A stretch of DNA of 64,000 nt from Aneurinibacillus thermoaerophilus (GTDB lineage: Bacteria; Bacillota; Bacilli; Aneurinibacillales; Aneurinibacillaceae). The notes beneath the pieces are model-generated. The model was not told the origin of the DNA. It worked only from the letters and a program-made list of their open reading frames with translations, and made no database searches. Shown here piece after piece: positions 44,851 through 54,105 of this stretch. The stretch is taken from NCBI RefSeq assembly GCF_900099925.1, contig NZ_FNDE01000004.1, forward strand, positions 1 to 64,000, in the 5' to 3' direction. Positions within the stretch are counted from its first letter, which is position 1. Every line of letters begins with the position of its first letter. A program made the position numbers and the translations under genes.

Positions 44851-46068
44851 TCAGCCATTGTCCCCGTTTTTCGTATGCATTTTTTTCGTTTGGACGTTTT
44901 TTTTCTTTGTAAACATCGGGTGGCCACGGTGCTCTTCCGGGGAAATGAGTTGTCCCTGAAATAGTACACGCTCCGGGATCTCGATACGAAGCTGTCTGGC
45001 TAGCTTACCGGCCATGAACTTCTCCTTCGGCGCAAGCAACGATATCGCCATACCGCACTTTCCGGCACGACCGGTACGCCCAACACGGTGAATGTAACCG
45101 TCCGTATCCAACGGCAGATCAAAATTAACCACATGTGTGACGCCTTCGACATCAAGCCCGCGCGCCAGCAAATCAGTGGTGACCAGATATTGGATGCGAC
45201 CGCCCCGGATACCATTCATCGCCTGCTCACGTTCCTGCTTGTTTGCTTCACTATGAATACCGGCGACATTTACTCCTTTTTTGGAAAGCCAGCTGACAAT
45301 CTCCCCAACTTGATGCTGCTTCTTTACGAAAATAAGAGCACGATCAGGTTTTAGTGCATGCAGCAGGCGACGCAACATATCAAACTTTTCCCGCTCCGAA
45401 GTCACAATAAAATAATGCTCAATCGTTTCCGGTAAGCGGGACTTTCCTTTCATCTTAATCACCTGTGGTTCTTCTTCTGACCATTTCTTTCCCCATTCTT
45501 CCACCAAAGAAGAAATCGTCGCAGAGAAAACAAACAGTTGACGATCCCGCGGCGTGCGCTTTATTACCGCCTCCACTTCCGGCATGATGTTCGCTTCCAG
45601 CATCTGATCTGCCTCATCAATCACGACCATTTTCACTTCGTGAACCTTGAGCTTCTTTTTCTCGATTAAGTCATACATACGCCCTGGAGAGCCGACAATC
45701 ACATGCGGCTTCTGCTTCAATTTCTCTATCTGCCGCTTACTATCCACCCCGCCCATAATAATCTGAAAGCGAATGTCCGTACCGGCACACAACTCGTCCA
45801 AAACATCGCGAATTTGTACTGTTAGCTCGCGCGTTGGAACAAGAATGAGCGCCTGAACAGCTACGGACGTGCTATCAATTCGCTGCAAAATCGGCAGCAA
45901 ATACGCAAGCGTCTTCCCCGTTCCAGTCTGTGATTCACCGACCACGCTTTGCCCAGCAAGCAACAGCGGTATGGTGCGCTGCTGGATCGGTGTCGGCGTC
46001 TTAATGTTCATTCTTTCAAGTCCCTGGATTAAGAAAGGGGCCAGTGAGCTTTCAGCAAATGTCTTCAT
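44851..46068 (-). CDS. DEAD-box ATP-dependent RNA helicase
   Basis: A 405-residue SF2 RNA helicase: Q motif TPTPIQQRTIPLLL, Walker A SQTGTGKT, PTRELTVQI, VVIDEADQML (DEAD), SATIS, and ARGLDVEGVTHVVNFD with HRVGRTGRAG. The basic tail (TKKKNVQTKKMHTKNG) probably binds RNA. It most resembles CshB/YfmL-type proteins of Bacillus. Its ATG overlaps the resE stop (ATGA), which suggests co-expression with ResDE. Confidence 0.92.
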   Translation of the reverse strand: MKTFAESSLAPFLIQGLERMNIKTPTPIQQRTIPLLLAGQSVVGESQTGTGKTLAYLLPILQRIDSTSVAVQALILVPTRELTVQIRDVLDELCAGTDIRFQIIMGGVDSKRQIEKLKQKPHVIVGSPGRMYDLIEKKKLKVHEVKMVVIDEADQMLEANIMPEVEAVIKRTPRDRQLFVFSATISSLVEEWGKKWSEEEPQVIKMKGKSRLPETIEHYFIVTSEREKFDMLRRLLHALKPDRALIFVKKQHQVGEIVSWLSKKGVNVAGIHSEANKQEREQAMNGIRGGRIQYLVTTDLLARGLDVEGVTHVVNFDLPLDTDGYIHRVGRTGRAGKCGMAISLLAPKEKFMAGKLARQLRIEIPERVLFQGQLISPEEHRGHPMFTKKKNVQTKKMHTKNGDNG

Positions 46069-47885
46069 CTGTTTCTTCCTTCCTCAGGCTGAATCGGAAG
46101 CTGGATAGAGAATGTCGTCCCTTCTCCCAGCTTGCTGCGCACGGTAATCGTGCCATGGTGGCCTTCTACGATATTTTTTACGATGGAAAGCCCAAGTCCT
46201 GTACCGGCACGACCACGCGTTCGGGCCTTGTCGGCTTTGTAAAAGCGCTCAAACACAAACGGCAAATCATCGGCCGGGATTCCGCTTCCAGTATCCGCTA
46301 CCTCAATGATGTACATCTCATCCTGCATAAACGTTCTTAACGTTACTCTACCTCCCTGGCCGGTATGCCGTATCGCATTGTCAATCAGATTCGTCAACAC
46401 TTGCTCCAAGCGATCGGCGTCAAAATAAAACATACTGTCCGGCGCCTGCCAATCCATCTGTAAACAAATCCCCTGCTCTTTCGCCACACCATTAAATTTA
46501 CGAATCACTTTGTCTTCAAGCTGAAGCAAGTTACCCGGCCGGATATCAAGCTGAGTATAACCGGCCTCCATGCGGGCTATGTCGAGCAATTCGTTGACCA
46601 GACGAGACATGCGCAACGACTCATCATAAATAATTTGCGCAAGTTCCTTCTTTTCTTCCGCCGTCTGGGCGATATCGTCAATAATCGCTTCGCTGTATCC
46701 TTGCAGCATCATAAGCGGTGTGCGCAATTCATGCGACACATTGGCGACGAAATCCTGGCGCAGCTTATCCAGCCTCCGCTCTTGTGTCATATCGCGCAAC
46801 ACCGCAACAGCGCCACGAATTTGATCATCGTCGTACAACGGCGCCATCACAACGGCGTATATGCGACCTTGCACAACGACATCCGTTACGACTTCTTCCG
46901 CGTTGCGCACGGCTTGTTCCAGAATGGAGCGCATGGAATCCGGGAGAAATTTGATGCCCTTTTCTACATCATTATCTTCCTCCATTCCCTGTTCGTACTC
47001 CCATGCTTTCAAAAGCGCCTCTGCCGGAGGATTCGTAACAATAATCCGTCCGTGGTGATCGAACGTCATCACAGCATCCACCATGCTTTTAAGCACACTG
47101 GACAACTGCTCTTTTTCTCTGGATAGGGCTACGATTAAATCGTTCAAACGTGAGGCCATATGATTAAACGTACTGGCCAAATCTCCGATTTCATCGTTGG
47201 TACGAATGGAGATTTGTGCTGAAAAATCCCCTTGTGCATATAAATCGGCCGCCTTTTTCATTGAATGCAATGGCTGGGTAATACGCGTAGACAAGAAAAA
47301 AGCGAAAAAGGTAGTCAAAATAATGCCTATGACTGCGGCATAGAAAATGAGCCATGTCGTCTTATTGGTCGTTTCACGCAGTTCATCCATCGTCTGGTAT
47401 AAAATCAATTCATTGTTCAAATCGGGCGAATGCAAAGGCACCGCTACAGCCACGAATTCCTCATAACGCGGAACCCTGCCTTTATCCGGCACCACTTGAA
47501 AAAAGTCACGCGTCACAGCGATCCGGTCATTGCGTGCCTGTCTCAGCACTGGATGCTTCAAAAACTCTTCCGCTTTCACTTCCGGGATCGTTTTATCGCG
47601 CCGATCTACATCCTGATTGATGTATTTGCCAAGCGAACCGGTAATCACCATACGGGTATCATATACATCCACCAGCTCTCGCGCAATGCTGAGCGTTTTT
47701 TCCCTATCCTTATAAACCAGAATAACGTGCGCGATATTTTGCGCCAGTTGTTTTAAATCTTCCGTGCGCTGTTTTTCATAAAAACCGTCTAAAAATGACA
47801 TCAACGTAAGACTGAGCACGGTCAACACAACCGCGACAAGCCCAATAATCGTAAACCAGAGTTTGACAACAACACGGTTCAACAC
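46065..47885 (-). CDS. resE: Sensor histidine kinase ResE
   Basis: ResE senses oxygen limitation and nitric oxide and phosphorylates ResD. The 606-residue protein has an N-terminal membrane anchor, an extracellular domain, a second TM near residue 175, HAMP, a PAS domain (KSMVDAVMTFDHHGRIIVTNPPAEALL), HisKA (SHELRTPLMMLQGYSEA) and HATPase (NLIDNAIRHTGQGG; GTGLGLSIV). The GTG start is directly behind the resD stop. Context next to resABC makes the name firm. Confidence 0.94.
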   Translation of the reverse strand: MLNRVVVKLWFTIIGLVAVVLTVLSLTLMSFLDGFYEKQRTEDLKQLAQNIAHVILVYKDREKTLSIARELVDVYDTRMVITGSLGKYINQDVDRRDKTIPEVKAEEFLKHPVLRQARNDRIAVTRDFFQVVPDKGRVPRYEEFVAVAVPLHSPDLNNELILYQTMDELRETTNKTTWLIFYAAVIGIILTTFFAFFLSTRITQPLHSMKKAADLYAQGDFSAQISIRTNDEIGDLASTFNHMASRLNDLIVALSREKEQLSSVLKSMVDAVMTFDHHGRIIVTNPPAEALLKAWEYEQGMEEDNDVEKGIKFLPDSMRSILEQAVRNAEEVVTDVVVQGRIYAVVMAPLYDDDQIRGAVAVLRDMTQERRLDKLRQDFVANVSHELRTPLMMLQGYSEAIIDDIAQTAEEKKELAQIIYDESLRMSRLVNELLDIARMEAGYTQLDIRPGNLLQLEDKVIRKFNGVAKEQGICLQMDWQAPDSMFYFDADRLEQVLTNLIDNAIRHTGQGGRVTLRTFMQDEMYIIEVADTGSGIPADDLPFVFERFYKADKARTRGRAGTGLGLSIVKNIVEGHHGTITVRSKLGEGTTFSIQLPIQPEEGRNR

Positions 47886-48599
47886 TTATTTTGGCACCTC
47901 AAGCTTATAACCGATTCCCCATACGGTTGCGATCATATTGGCAGCCGTGGGAGATACCTTGTTCAACTTTTCACGCAAGCGCTTGATATGAGTGTCAACA
48001 GTGCGCAAATCTCCGAAAAACTCATAGTGCCACACATCCTTAAGCAAATCTTCCCGGGAGAATACGCGGTCGGGGTGGCGCGCCAAATAATACAGCAATT
48101 CGTATTCTTTCGGCGTCAGGCTAACCTCCTCTCCCGCCACTGTCACCCGGTGTGCATCGTGATCTATAGACAATTCAGGGAATACGATAACATTGTGTGA
48201 ACTGTTCTGTGTCGTTAAAAACGCGGTCGCCGAAGAACGTCGCAACAGCGCTTTCACCCGGTAGACAACTTCACGCGGGCTAAACGGTTTGACAACATAA
48301 TCGTCCGTGCCCGATTCAAAACCTTGCACCCGGTTTGCTTCCTCTCCCTTAGCGGTGAGCATAATGACCGGCGTTGCTTTTTTTTCTCTGAGTCGTGTAC
48401 ATACCTCGATGCCGTCAATTCCCGGAAGCATCAAGTCAAGCAAAATAATATCATAGTCGTTGGCAAGCGCCATTTCCAAGGCTTTTTCCCCGTCCTCCGC
48501 TTCCTCGATAATGAAGTTTTCTCTCTCTAGATACATGCGCAGCAGACGTCGGATGCGTTCTTCATCATCTACTACGAGCACTTTTGCTTGATGTTCCAT
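47886..48599 (-). CDS. resD: Response regulator ResD
   Basis: A 237-residue OmpR-type regulator of aerobic and anaerobic respiration: KVLVVDDEERIRRLL, phospho-Asp in DIILLDLMLPGIDG, and winged-helix VSLTPKEYELLYYLARHPDRVFSREDLLKDVW. It is followed at once by resE and preceded, across a small plus-strand gene, by resC. The genes resABC-DE are in the B. subtilis order. Confidence 0.95.
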   Translation of the reverse strand: MEHQAKVLVVDDEERIRRLLRMYLERENFIIEEAEDGEKALEMALANDYDIILLDLMLPGIDGIEVCTRLREKKATPVIMLTAKGEEANRVQGFESGTDDYVVKPFSPREVVYRVKALLRRSSATAFLTTQNSSHNVIVFPELSIDHDAHRVTVAGEEVSLTPKEYELLYYLARHPDRVFSREDLLKDVWHYEFFGDLRTVDTHIKRLREKLNKVSPTAANMIATVWGIGYKLEVPK

Positions 48600-48823
48600 T
48601 TACTCTCACCTCGGTTGGCATTTTCATGCAAAGCTTTCTTTTCTGCTTATTTTACCATTTTTAGCAGTGAATTGTGACCATAACCTTACAAATTCATGGC
48701 GATAATCGTACAAATTATATCGTGCCCAAAATAAGAAAAACTCACAGGCTATGCATGCTCATCCGTTTTTGTTTCATACTTCAACTTCATGGACACACTA
48801 TAGGAGAGGAAGGGGGGGATTTT

Positions 48824-49027
48824 ATGAAAAAGCCGGAACAAAAATTTGGCTATGACGCAGAAGGCGAAAAAATTGTGCAGCAGAATGTTATGAACGCCTA
48901 TCAAAGCGGCGTCATCGAAGACGGTTGGGATTATTCAGAAATGGGCGATAACCCGTGGCACCATACCGAAAATGCAGCACAGGAAGAGATGTTCGAAGAT
49001 AAGAGCCCGGATGACTTTGAAGAATAA
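48824..49027 (+). CDS. 67-aa acidic protein inserted between resD and resC
   Basis: MKKPEQKFGYDAEGEKIVQQNVMNAYQSGVIEDGWDYSEMGDNPW followed by an acidic tail rich in Glu and Asp. It has no Cys, signal or TM. AGGGGGGGA precedes the ATG; a terminator follows. It reads opposite to the res genes, so it splits resABC from resDE. No family recognised; a small regulator or stress protein is possible. Confidence 0.7.
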   Translation: MKKPEQKFGYDAEGEKIVQQNVMNAYQSGVIEDGWDYSEMGDNPWHHTENAAQEEMFEDKSPDDFEE

Positions 49028-49028
49028 A

Positions 49029-49078
49029 AATCCGCCTTACCCGGACAATGTCTGGGCAAGGCGAATTTTTTCTTATTT
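49029..49078. terminator. Bidirectional terminator between the 67-aa gene and resC
   Basis: CCGCCTTACCCGGACA pairs with TGTCTGGGCAAGGCG with one or two mismatches, with T-runs on both strands. Confidence 0.75.
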
Positions 49079-49081
49079 TTC

Positions 49082-50302
49082 CTATGCATAAGTATGAAGA
49101 CCGGAAATGACAAGATTGACAAAAACAAGATTGAACATCACGATAATAAATCCGATTACGACCATCCACGCCGATTTTTTGCCGTGCCAGCCTCGAGACA
49201 AGCGGAGATGCAAATACGCGCTGTAGAATAGCCACGTAATTAGCGCCCATACTTCTTTCGGGTCCCATCCCCAGAAGCGACCCCACGCCTCATGCGCCCA
49301 AATCATCGCAAAAATGAGCGCGCCAAGCGTAAAAATAGGAAAACCAATCGCCACAGCCCGATAGCTGATTTCGTCTGCAAGATCCGGATCCAAATGGCGC
49401 ACCAGGCGTCCAGCCAATGATGAAACGCGGCGACGCAAGGCAAGACGCGTAACCACGTATAACAACGTACCACCTACCACGGACCAGATAAACGTGTTAA
49501 ATTTACGTGCTGCCTGATTTCCTTTCATAAAACCAGGCGCCTCAAACCAAGGTTTCATTTTGTCCACCGTCAACAATTGGCCACCTTTCGGACCAGCGAT
49601 CGGCGGCATATGATATTTAATTTCCGATTCGACAACCTGGCCTGTTGGCGTCTGAAATGGTGCTTTAAACACAGCCTGATAACCGATGAACTGAAAGTAA
49701 AACACGAGCACAATAAAAGCGATCAATGAGAATACTACCCACATTACGAATTCCAGCCATGCGGCAGACGCAGACTTCTCGGAGGCATTCACCGTACGCA
49801 GCAAATACATCAGTCCGCCCGCAAAACCGATAGCAAATGCGCCCTCACCCAAAGCCGCGGTTGTTACGTGTATTTGCAGCCAATAGCTTTGCAACGCCGG
49901 AATCAAAGGTGTCACTTCGCGTGGAAATACTGCTGCGTATGCGATAATGATGACGCTTATGGGCATTACAAACATACCGATGAGCGGAATGCGATATATA
50001 AGATAAATAACAAGAAACGCAAGCGTCATCGCAAAGCCAAGAAACTGCATAAACTCAAACATATTGCTAGTCGGAATGTGTCCGCCTACATACCAACGGA
50101 CACCGATAAAGACCGCGTGCAAAAGAAAACCGATGACCACTGCCGCGTACCCAAGACGTCCGAACAGGCGCGCGTGCTGTTCCGGCGTGCGGTTGCGAAA
50201 GCTACGCCCGGTTACAGCAACAAAGAAAAAAATCGTTGCAACGCAATAAAAAATGAAAGCGATAGTCAACATCGTGTAGCTAAGCCCGATAAGATTACTC
50301 AC
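49082..50302 (-). CDS. resC: Cytochrome c biogenesis protein ResC (CcsB/CcsA type)
   Basis: ResC with ResB forms the System II haem export and ligation complex. The 406-residue protein has many TM helices and the haem-binding tryptophan-rich WGRFWGWDPKEVWALITW motif (WWD), plus periplasmic histidines (HVTTAALGEGAF). The GTG at 50302 has AAAGGAGG and overlaps the resB stop by eight bases; the frame open to 50359 is not used. Confidence 0.95.
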   Translation of the reverse strand: MSNLIGLSYTMLTIAFIFYCVATIFFFVAVTGRSFRNRTPEQHARLFGRLGYAAVVIGFLLHAVFIGVRWYVGGHIPTSNMFEFMQFLGFAMTLAFLVIYLIYRIPLIGMFVMPISVIIIAYAAVFPREVTPLIPALQSYWLQIHVTTAALGEGAFAIGFAGGLMYLLRTVNASEKSASAAWLEFVMWVVFSLIAFIVLVFYFQFIGYQAVFKAPFQTPTGQVVESEIKYHMPPIAGPKGGQLLTVDKMKPWFEAPGFMKGNQAARKFNTFIWSVVGGTLLYVVTRLALRRRVSSLAGRLVRHLDPDLADEISYRAVAIGFPIFTLGALIFAMIWAHEAWGRFWGWDPKEVWALITWLFYSAYLHLRLSRGWHGKKSAWMVVIGFIIVMFNLVFVNLVISGLHTYA

Positions 50303-51917
50303 GTTTTTTATCCTCCTTTTCCAATTGCGCGGCCGATATTTGGTATCCGTTCTCCTCAAGCACCTTCACGATTTCTCTCTTTATGCCAAACCAATTCTTG
50401 TTTGTATGCGCCGCCACTAGCAGCTTGTCCCCATCAATTTGGAACCAGATGCGGCGGTGCTGCCAGTAAAAACCCATGATCAGTCCGATCATGCAGACAC
50501 CGGATCCAAAGAAAACGACGGGCAGACTCTTGTCTTTACGCACCATGAGTCCGCTTACATCCACAAGATCAGGCTTTTCAAACTCATACGTTACAACCGG
50601 GGGTTTACCGTCCGCCGTCAGCGTGCTGCCGAGGAAAACCCATTGCTTCTCTCCATTCGGTGTTTTAGGCGAAATCGTATTGACGATAAACGCTGGATTG
50701 TTCGGTTCCGTCGTTTTTGTAATTGGCTTCTTTCTCTCATCCAGCGCAAAGTCAGGAAAATACTGCAACACTTGCACTTTCACCTGATCGTTTACTTTAA
50801 TTTCCGTCGGCGGCGACAGCAAGTCCAATTTTATATCGCCCAGATGTTGTCCGGTTGCAGTATCAATCAATCTTAAATTTAATGCCTGAAGCTTGTTTTC
50901 TTCTTCCCCTGACTGGATTAGCCGCAATCCTTCATACTCCAAAGGATGGTTCACTTCGATATCGTGCCGCGCAACTTCCGTAAGCTTCGGCTCGGCACCC
51001 GGAATTTCAGCGTTCTCGTTTTTATAAAGCACCGCTTTCGTTTTGTACTCTTTGACGACAAGACCATCTAAATCCAATTTTTCTGGAAATTCATTATCTT
51101 GATAATACTCTTTAATAAAAGATTCATTTTTTATGTAATAATTCGTCTCTGGTACGGGCACGGTCTGCCCTTCGCGCACCCACACGTATTGATCGAGATA
51201 AAAGCCGGGAATAAGACGCATCAAACATCCGATTAAAAAAATAATAAGGCCAACGTGGTTGATGTACGGCCCCCAGCGGCTAAAGCGCCCCTTCTCCCCC
51301 AGCAGAGTGTTTTGTTCGCGGCGTACATGGTAGCGTTTTTTCTCCAGCGACCGTCCCAGCACTTCAAGAAGCCCGTCTCCGTCCCTTCCGTTCAGTTCCA
51401 GCTCAGCGCTTACTTTTTGAATTTGCAAGAACTTTCTATCTCGCTTAACACGCTGCTTTTTCAGCGCCCGATATAACGGCACCACGCGATCCAGGCTACA
51501 TACGACAAGCGAAATACCTATGCCGAGCAAAAGCGCAATATACCACCAGGAAGAATACAAATTATGAAGTCCAAGCTTGTAGTAAATAAGCCCAAACCAT
51601 CCATATGCTTCTGGATAAAACTGCTCCGCCGGTTTCGGCACCGGAATGTAGCGCTCCTGCGGAAAAATCGTACCGATAGCTGAAGCGATTAGCGTAATCA
51701 CAATCATAATGACCGCATTGCGCACAGAGGAGAAAAAATTCCAGATGCGATCCACGAATGTTCTTTGAAATGTTTGGGAACGTCGAGCTGCCCCTTCATA
51801 ACGCATATCAAGCTTTCGCCCCTTGCTTTCGCTAACAAGCGGCGCGCCACAGGATTCACAAAGCATCGTGCCCACCGGGTTTGCGTGTCCACATTCGCAT
51901 TTGACTTTCTCTAACAT
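50295..51917 (-). CDS. resB: Cytochrome c biogenesis protein ResB
   Basis: A 540-residue System II component. It starts with a short zinc-ribbon-like Cys cluster (CECGHANPVGTMLCESCGAPL), then TM helices near residues 70, 120 and 220, a large extracytoplasmic domain and a last TM near residue 480. GPYINHVGLIIFLIG and LVSGLMVRKD-type segments are family-like. It follows resA by 17 bases and overlaps resC. Confidence 0.93.
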   Translation of the reverse strand: MLEKVKCECGHANPVGTMLCESCGAPLVSESKGRKLDMRYEGAARRSQTFQRTFVDRIWNFFSSVRNAVIMIVITLIASAIGTIFPQERYIPVPKPAEQFYPEAYGWFGLIYYKLGLHNLYSSWWYIALLLGIGISLVVCSLDRVVPLYRALKKQRVKRDRKFLQIQKVSAELELNGRDGDGLLEVLGRSLEKKRYHVRREQNTLLGEKGRFSRWGPYINHVGLIIFLIGCLMRLIPGFYLDQYVWVREGQTVPVPETNYYIKNESFIKEYYQDNEFPEKLDLDGLVVKEYKTKAVLYKNENAEIPGAEPKLTEVARHDIEVNHPLEYEGLRLIQSGEEENKLQALNLRLIDTATGQHLGDIKLDLLSPPTEIKVNDQVKVQVLQYFPDFALDERKKPITKTTEPNNPAFIVNTISPKTPNGEKQWVFLGSTLTADGKPPVVTYEFEKPDLVDVSGLMVRKDKSLPVVFFGSGVCMIGLIMGFYWQHRRIWFQIDGDKLLVAAHTNKNWFGIKREIVKVLEENGYQISAAQLEKEDKKRE

Positions 51918-51934
51918 GGCTTCACCTCAAATTT

Positions 51935-52459
51935 TCACGGAGCAATCTGCTGCATATTGTTCCGAATTGTCTGATATGACATCGGCCCTCCTACAATATG
52001 CTTGTAAAGCGTTCCATCCGCCTTTACAAAAAATGTAGACGGCATCTCTCCAATTTGGTATTTACGCGTAATAGCTCTGGACGGGTCCATCAAAAGCGGT
52101 AGCGCATCCAATTGATACTGACGCGCAAAAGATTTTACAGGAACTTCCGACTCCCCAACATTAATTGCAAGAATAACGACATTTTTATCTACAAATTCTT
52201 TCGCCGCCCGGTTTAAAGCCGGCATCTCATCACGGCAAGGCTCACACCAAGAACCCCAGAAATTCAACACAACCGCTTTTCCCTTCAAATCGCTCAATCG
52301 CACTTTATCCCCGTCGACCTGCTGAGCTACGAAATCGGGAACAGGTTGTCCTACCTTCACAGTCGATTCGTCTTTAAAATAAGCGCTGTAAAATGTCCAG
52401 CCAACGGCAAGCACAATGACGGCAAGCACGAGCAGTCTCGTTACCTTTCTCGATTCCAT
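51935..52459 (-). CDS. resA: Thiol-disulfide oxidoreductase ResA
   Basis: A membrane-anchored thioredoxin-like protein that reduces apocytochrome c cysteines outside the cell. The 174-residue protein has an N-terminal signal anchor (residues 8-27) and the WCEPC active site (Cys72, Cys75), the CEPC form typical of ResA. It heads the resA-resB-resC operon. Confidence 0.95.
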   Translation of the reverse strand: MESRKVTRLLVLAVIVLAVGWTFYSAYFKDESTVKVGQPVPDFVAQQVDGDKVRLSDLKGKAVVLNFWGSWCEPCRDEMPALNRAAKEFVDKNVVILAINVGESEVPVKSFARQYQLDALPLLMDPSRAITRKYQIGEMPSTFFVKADGTLYKHIVGGPMSYQTIRNNMQQIAP

Positions 52460-52821
52460 AGGTAACCTCCTCTACACTCTGCAATAACTACTGGTTCCAT
52501 TGTCAAATCAGGGATCACTATACACAAATTATAACATTCATCCTAGCATTCATCATAACATTTATAACATTTACTCCTTTGCGTTGCGCATTTTTTGAAC
52601 ATTATGTGACACCCGGACAAAAATATGCCTGCGGCTTTTCCTTCATAAATTAACTTACCTTGATTTATGTCAGATGCAAATACGTCTATAATACTGACAC
52701 ACAATTCCATTAAAGACTACAAAAATGATGCATAAATATTTATTTACATATGTATTTATTCGTTGTAGAATTGAATTTATCTTACCTGTATGTTTCACAA
52801 AGAAAAAGGAGTGGACATAAG
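52460..52821. other. Divergent regulatory gap between resA and the 63-aa gene
   Basis: A 362-base AT-rich gap. It has a TATAAT on the plus strand at about 52687 without a well-spaced TTGACA, several short A/T repeats, and no gene. ResD-type boxes cannot be judged by eye. Confidence 0.5.
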
Positions 52822-53013
52822 ATGATTCCGACAGAAATGCAATGGAACGCTTTGTTGCAGCGTCATGCGACCGTGACCGTAATTGTAAAAGGACAAAAGA
52901 TTACGGGCGACTTATATAATGTGACCGATGAACAGGTGATTTTAATCGTGCCGAATAAACAAGACTTGTTTGAAGTCATTGCGCGCGCGGATATCGACGA
53001 AATCAACTGGTAG
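52822..53013 (+). CDS. 63-aa protein with Sm/Hfq-like pattern
   Basis: MIPTEMQWNALLQRHATVTVIVKGQKITGDLYNVTDEQVILIVPNK then a C-terminal IARADIDEINW. The alternating hydrophobic pattern with a GxL-V-D-VILIV core recalls small beta-barrel (LSm) proteins, an inference only. The ATG has AAAGGAG. It diverges from resA and converges with rluB. Confidence 0.6.
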   Translation: MIPTEMQWNALLQRHATVTVIVKGQKITGDLYNVTDEQVILIVPNKQDLFEVIARADIDEINW

Positions 53014-53032
53014 CGCACTGCATCTGCCTATG

Positions 53033-53746
53033 TTAAAGAGACAAAATCCCATCCACTTCTTCTTTTGTTAGCGGGCGGTATTTTCCTTCTGGCACACCAT
53101 CCAGCGTCAGAAACCCGAGCCGAACCCGCTTTAACTTCAACACAGGATGCCCCACCGCTTCGCACATCCGGCGCACCTGCCGGTTGCGTCCCTCGTGGAT
53201 GGTTAACCGGATGGCACTTCTTCTGTTTCTTTCATCGTAGGAAAGCCGCTCCGCCTGCGCGGGCGCTGTCATTCCGTCTTCCAGCATCACACCTTTGCAC
53301 AGCCGCATAAGCGCTTCTTCTCCTATTCTTCCCTTCACGACTGCTTCATAGACTTTATCCAGTTCATGACGCGGATGCATGATACGGTTGGCGAACGCGC
53401 CGTCGTTCGTGAGAAGCAGCAGGCCGGACGTATCGTAATCCAACCTTCCCACCGGATAAATCCGTTCTTTAACATGCTCCATCAAATCCAGCACCGTTTT
53501 TCTTCCTTGCGGATCAGTGACCGATGTAATATAGCCGACCGGTTTATTTAACAGAAAATACACATGTTTTTCAAGCACGATTTTTTGTCCATCCACTTCA
53601 ATTTCATCCCGCTCTGGATCGGCTTTGAAACCGAGCGTCCGAATTACTTCTCCGTTGACCTTCACGCGACCAGCCGCAATAAGTTCCTCGCACTTTCTGC
53701 GGGAAGCAACCCCTGCCCGGGCCATAATTTTCTGCAATCGTTCCAT
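53033..53746 (-). CDS. rluB: 23S rRNA pseudouridine synthase RluB
   Basis: Modifies the 23S rRNA (position 2605 in E. coli). The 237-residue protein has an N-terminal S4 RNA-binding domain (MERLQKIMARAGVASRRKCEELIAAGRVKVNG) and the catalytic GRLDYDTSGLLLLTNDG with Asp, then HPRHELDKVYEA and INEGRNRQVRRM-like HEGRNRQVRRMCEAV. In B. subtilis rluB (ypuL) lies between spmB and resA; here a GlcNAc operon separates it from spmB. Confidence 0.95.
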   Translation of the reverse strand: MERLQKIMARAGVASRRKCEELIAAGRVKVNGEVIRTLGFKADPERDEIEVDGQKIVLEKHVYFLLNKPVGYITSVTDPQGRKTVLDLMEHVKERIYPVGRLDYDTSGLLLLTNDGAFANRIMHPRHELDKVYEAVVKGRIGEEALMRLCKGVMLEDGMTAPAQAERLSYDERNRRSAIRLTIHEGRNRQVRRMCEAVGHPVLKLKRVRLGFLTLDGVPEGKYRPLTKEEVDGILSL

Positions 53747-53768
53747 GTATGTATCACCCTCCTTTCCC

Positions 53769-53797
53769 ATCATACCCTTCCCGTCGCCCGGATACAA
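53769..53797 (-). promoter_or_regulatory. Candidate promoter of rluB
   Basis: Minus-strand TTGTAT (53792-53797) and TATGAT (53769-53774) with 17 bases between, just upstream of the rluB ribosome site. Confidence 0.45.
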
Positions 53798-53820
53798 CGC
53801 GCAAACAAAAAAAGCTGGGC

Positions 53821-54081
53821 TCATCCTCTTTCTTCTAGCAAAAATTGCTCCAAAAAAGCAATCGCTTCTTGTTCGTCGATTCCATTTGCGGTCAATGTGA
53901 CTTCTTCCCCTTTGGCAATCACCAACGACATAACCCCCATTATGCTCTTCGCATTTACAAATTTACCATTTTTACCAATGGAAATATCGCTATTAAATAA
54001 AGTTACTCTACTTACAAGTTGAGCAGCTGGGCGAGCATGAAGACCTTGTTGAAGATTAACGATTATTTTCTTTTCGATCAT
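53821..54081 (-). CDS. Second HPr phosphocarrier of the GlcNAc operon
   Basis: An 86-residue HPr paralogue with the same length as PtsH. His15 (GLHARPA) and Ser46 (NAKSIMGVMSL) are both kept, so it is a functional HPr type, not Crh (which lacks His15). It differs from PtsH at many positions (IIVNLQQG versus FTIKNPSG). It is the last gene of the GlcNAc operon and lies 24 bp after the free EIIA gene. A dedicated phosphorelay for GlcNAc or a second CcpA co-regulator is possible. Confidence 0.9.
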   Translation of the reverse strand: MIEKKIIVNLQQGLHARPAAQLVSRVTLFNSDISIGKNGKFVNAKSIMGVMSLVIAKGEEVTLTANGIDEQEAIAFLEQFLLEERG

Positions 54082-54105
54082 AAGTAAAATGAACTCCTTT
54101 TCTCA

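Noticed and set aside
53821-54081. Second HPr considered as Crh
   Set aside because: Crh lacks the phosphorylatable His15; this protein has GLHARPA with His15, so it is an HPr paralogue.
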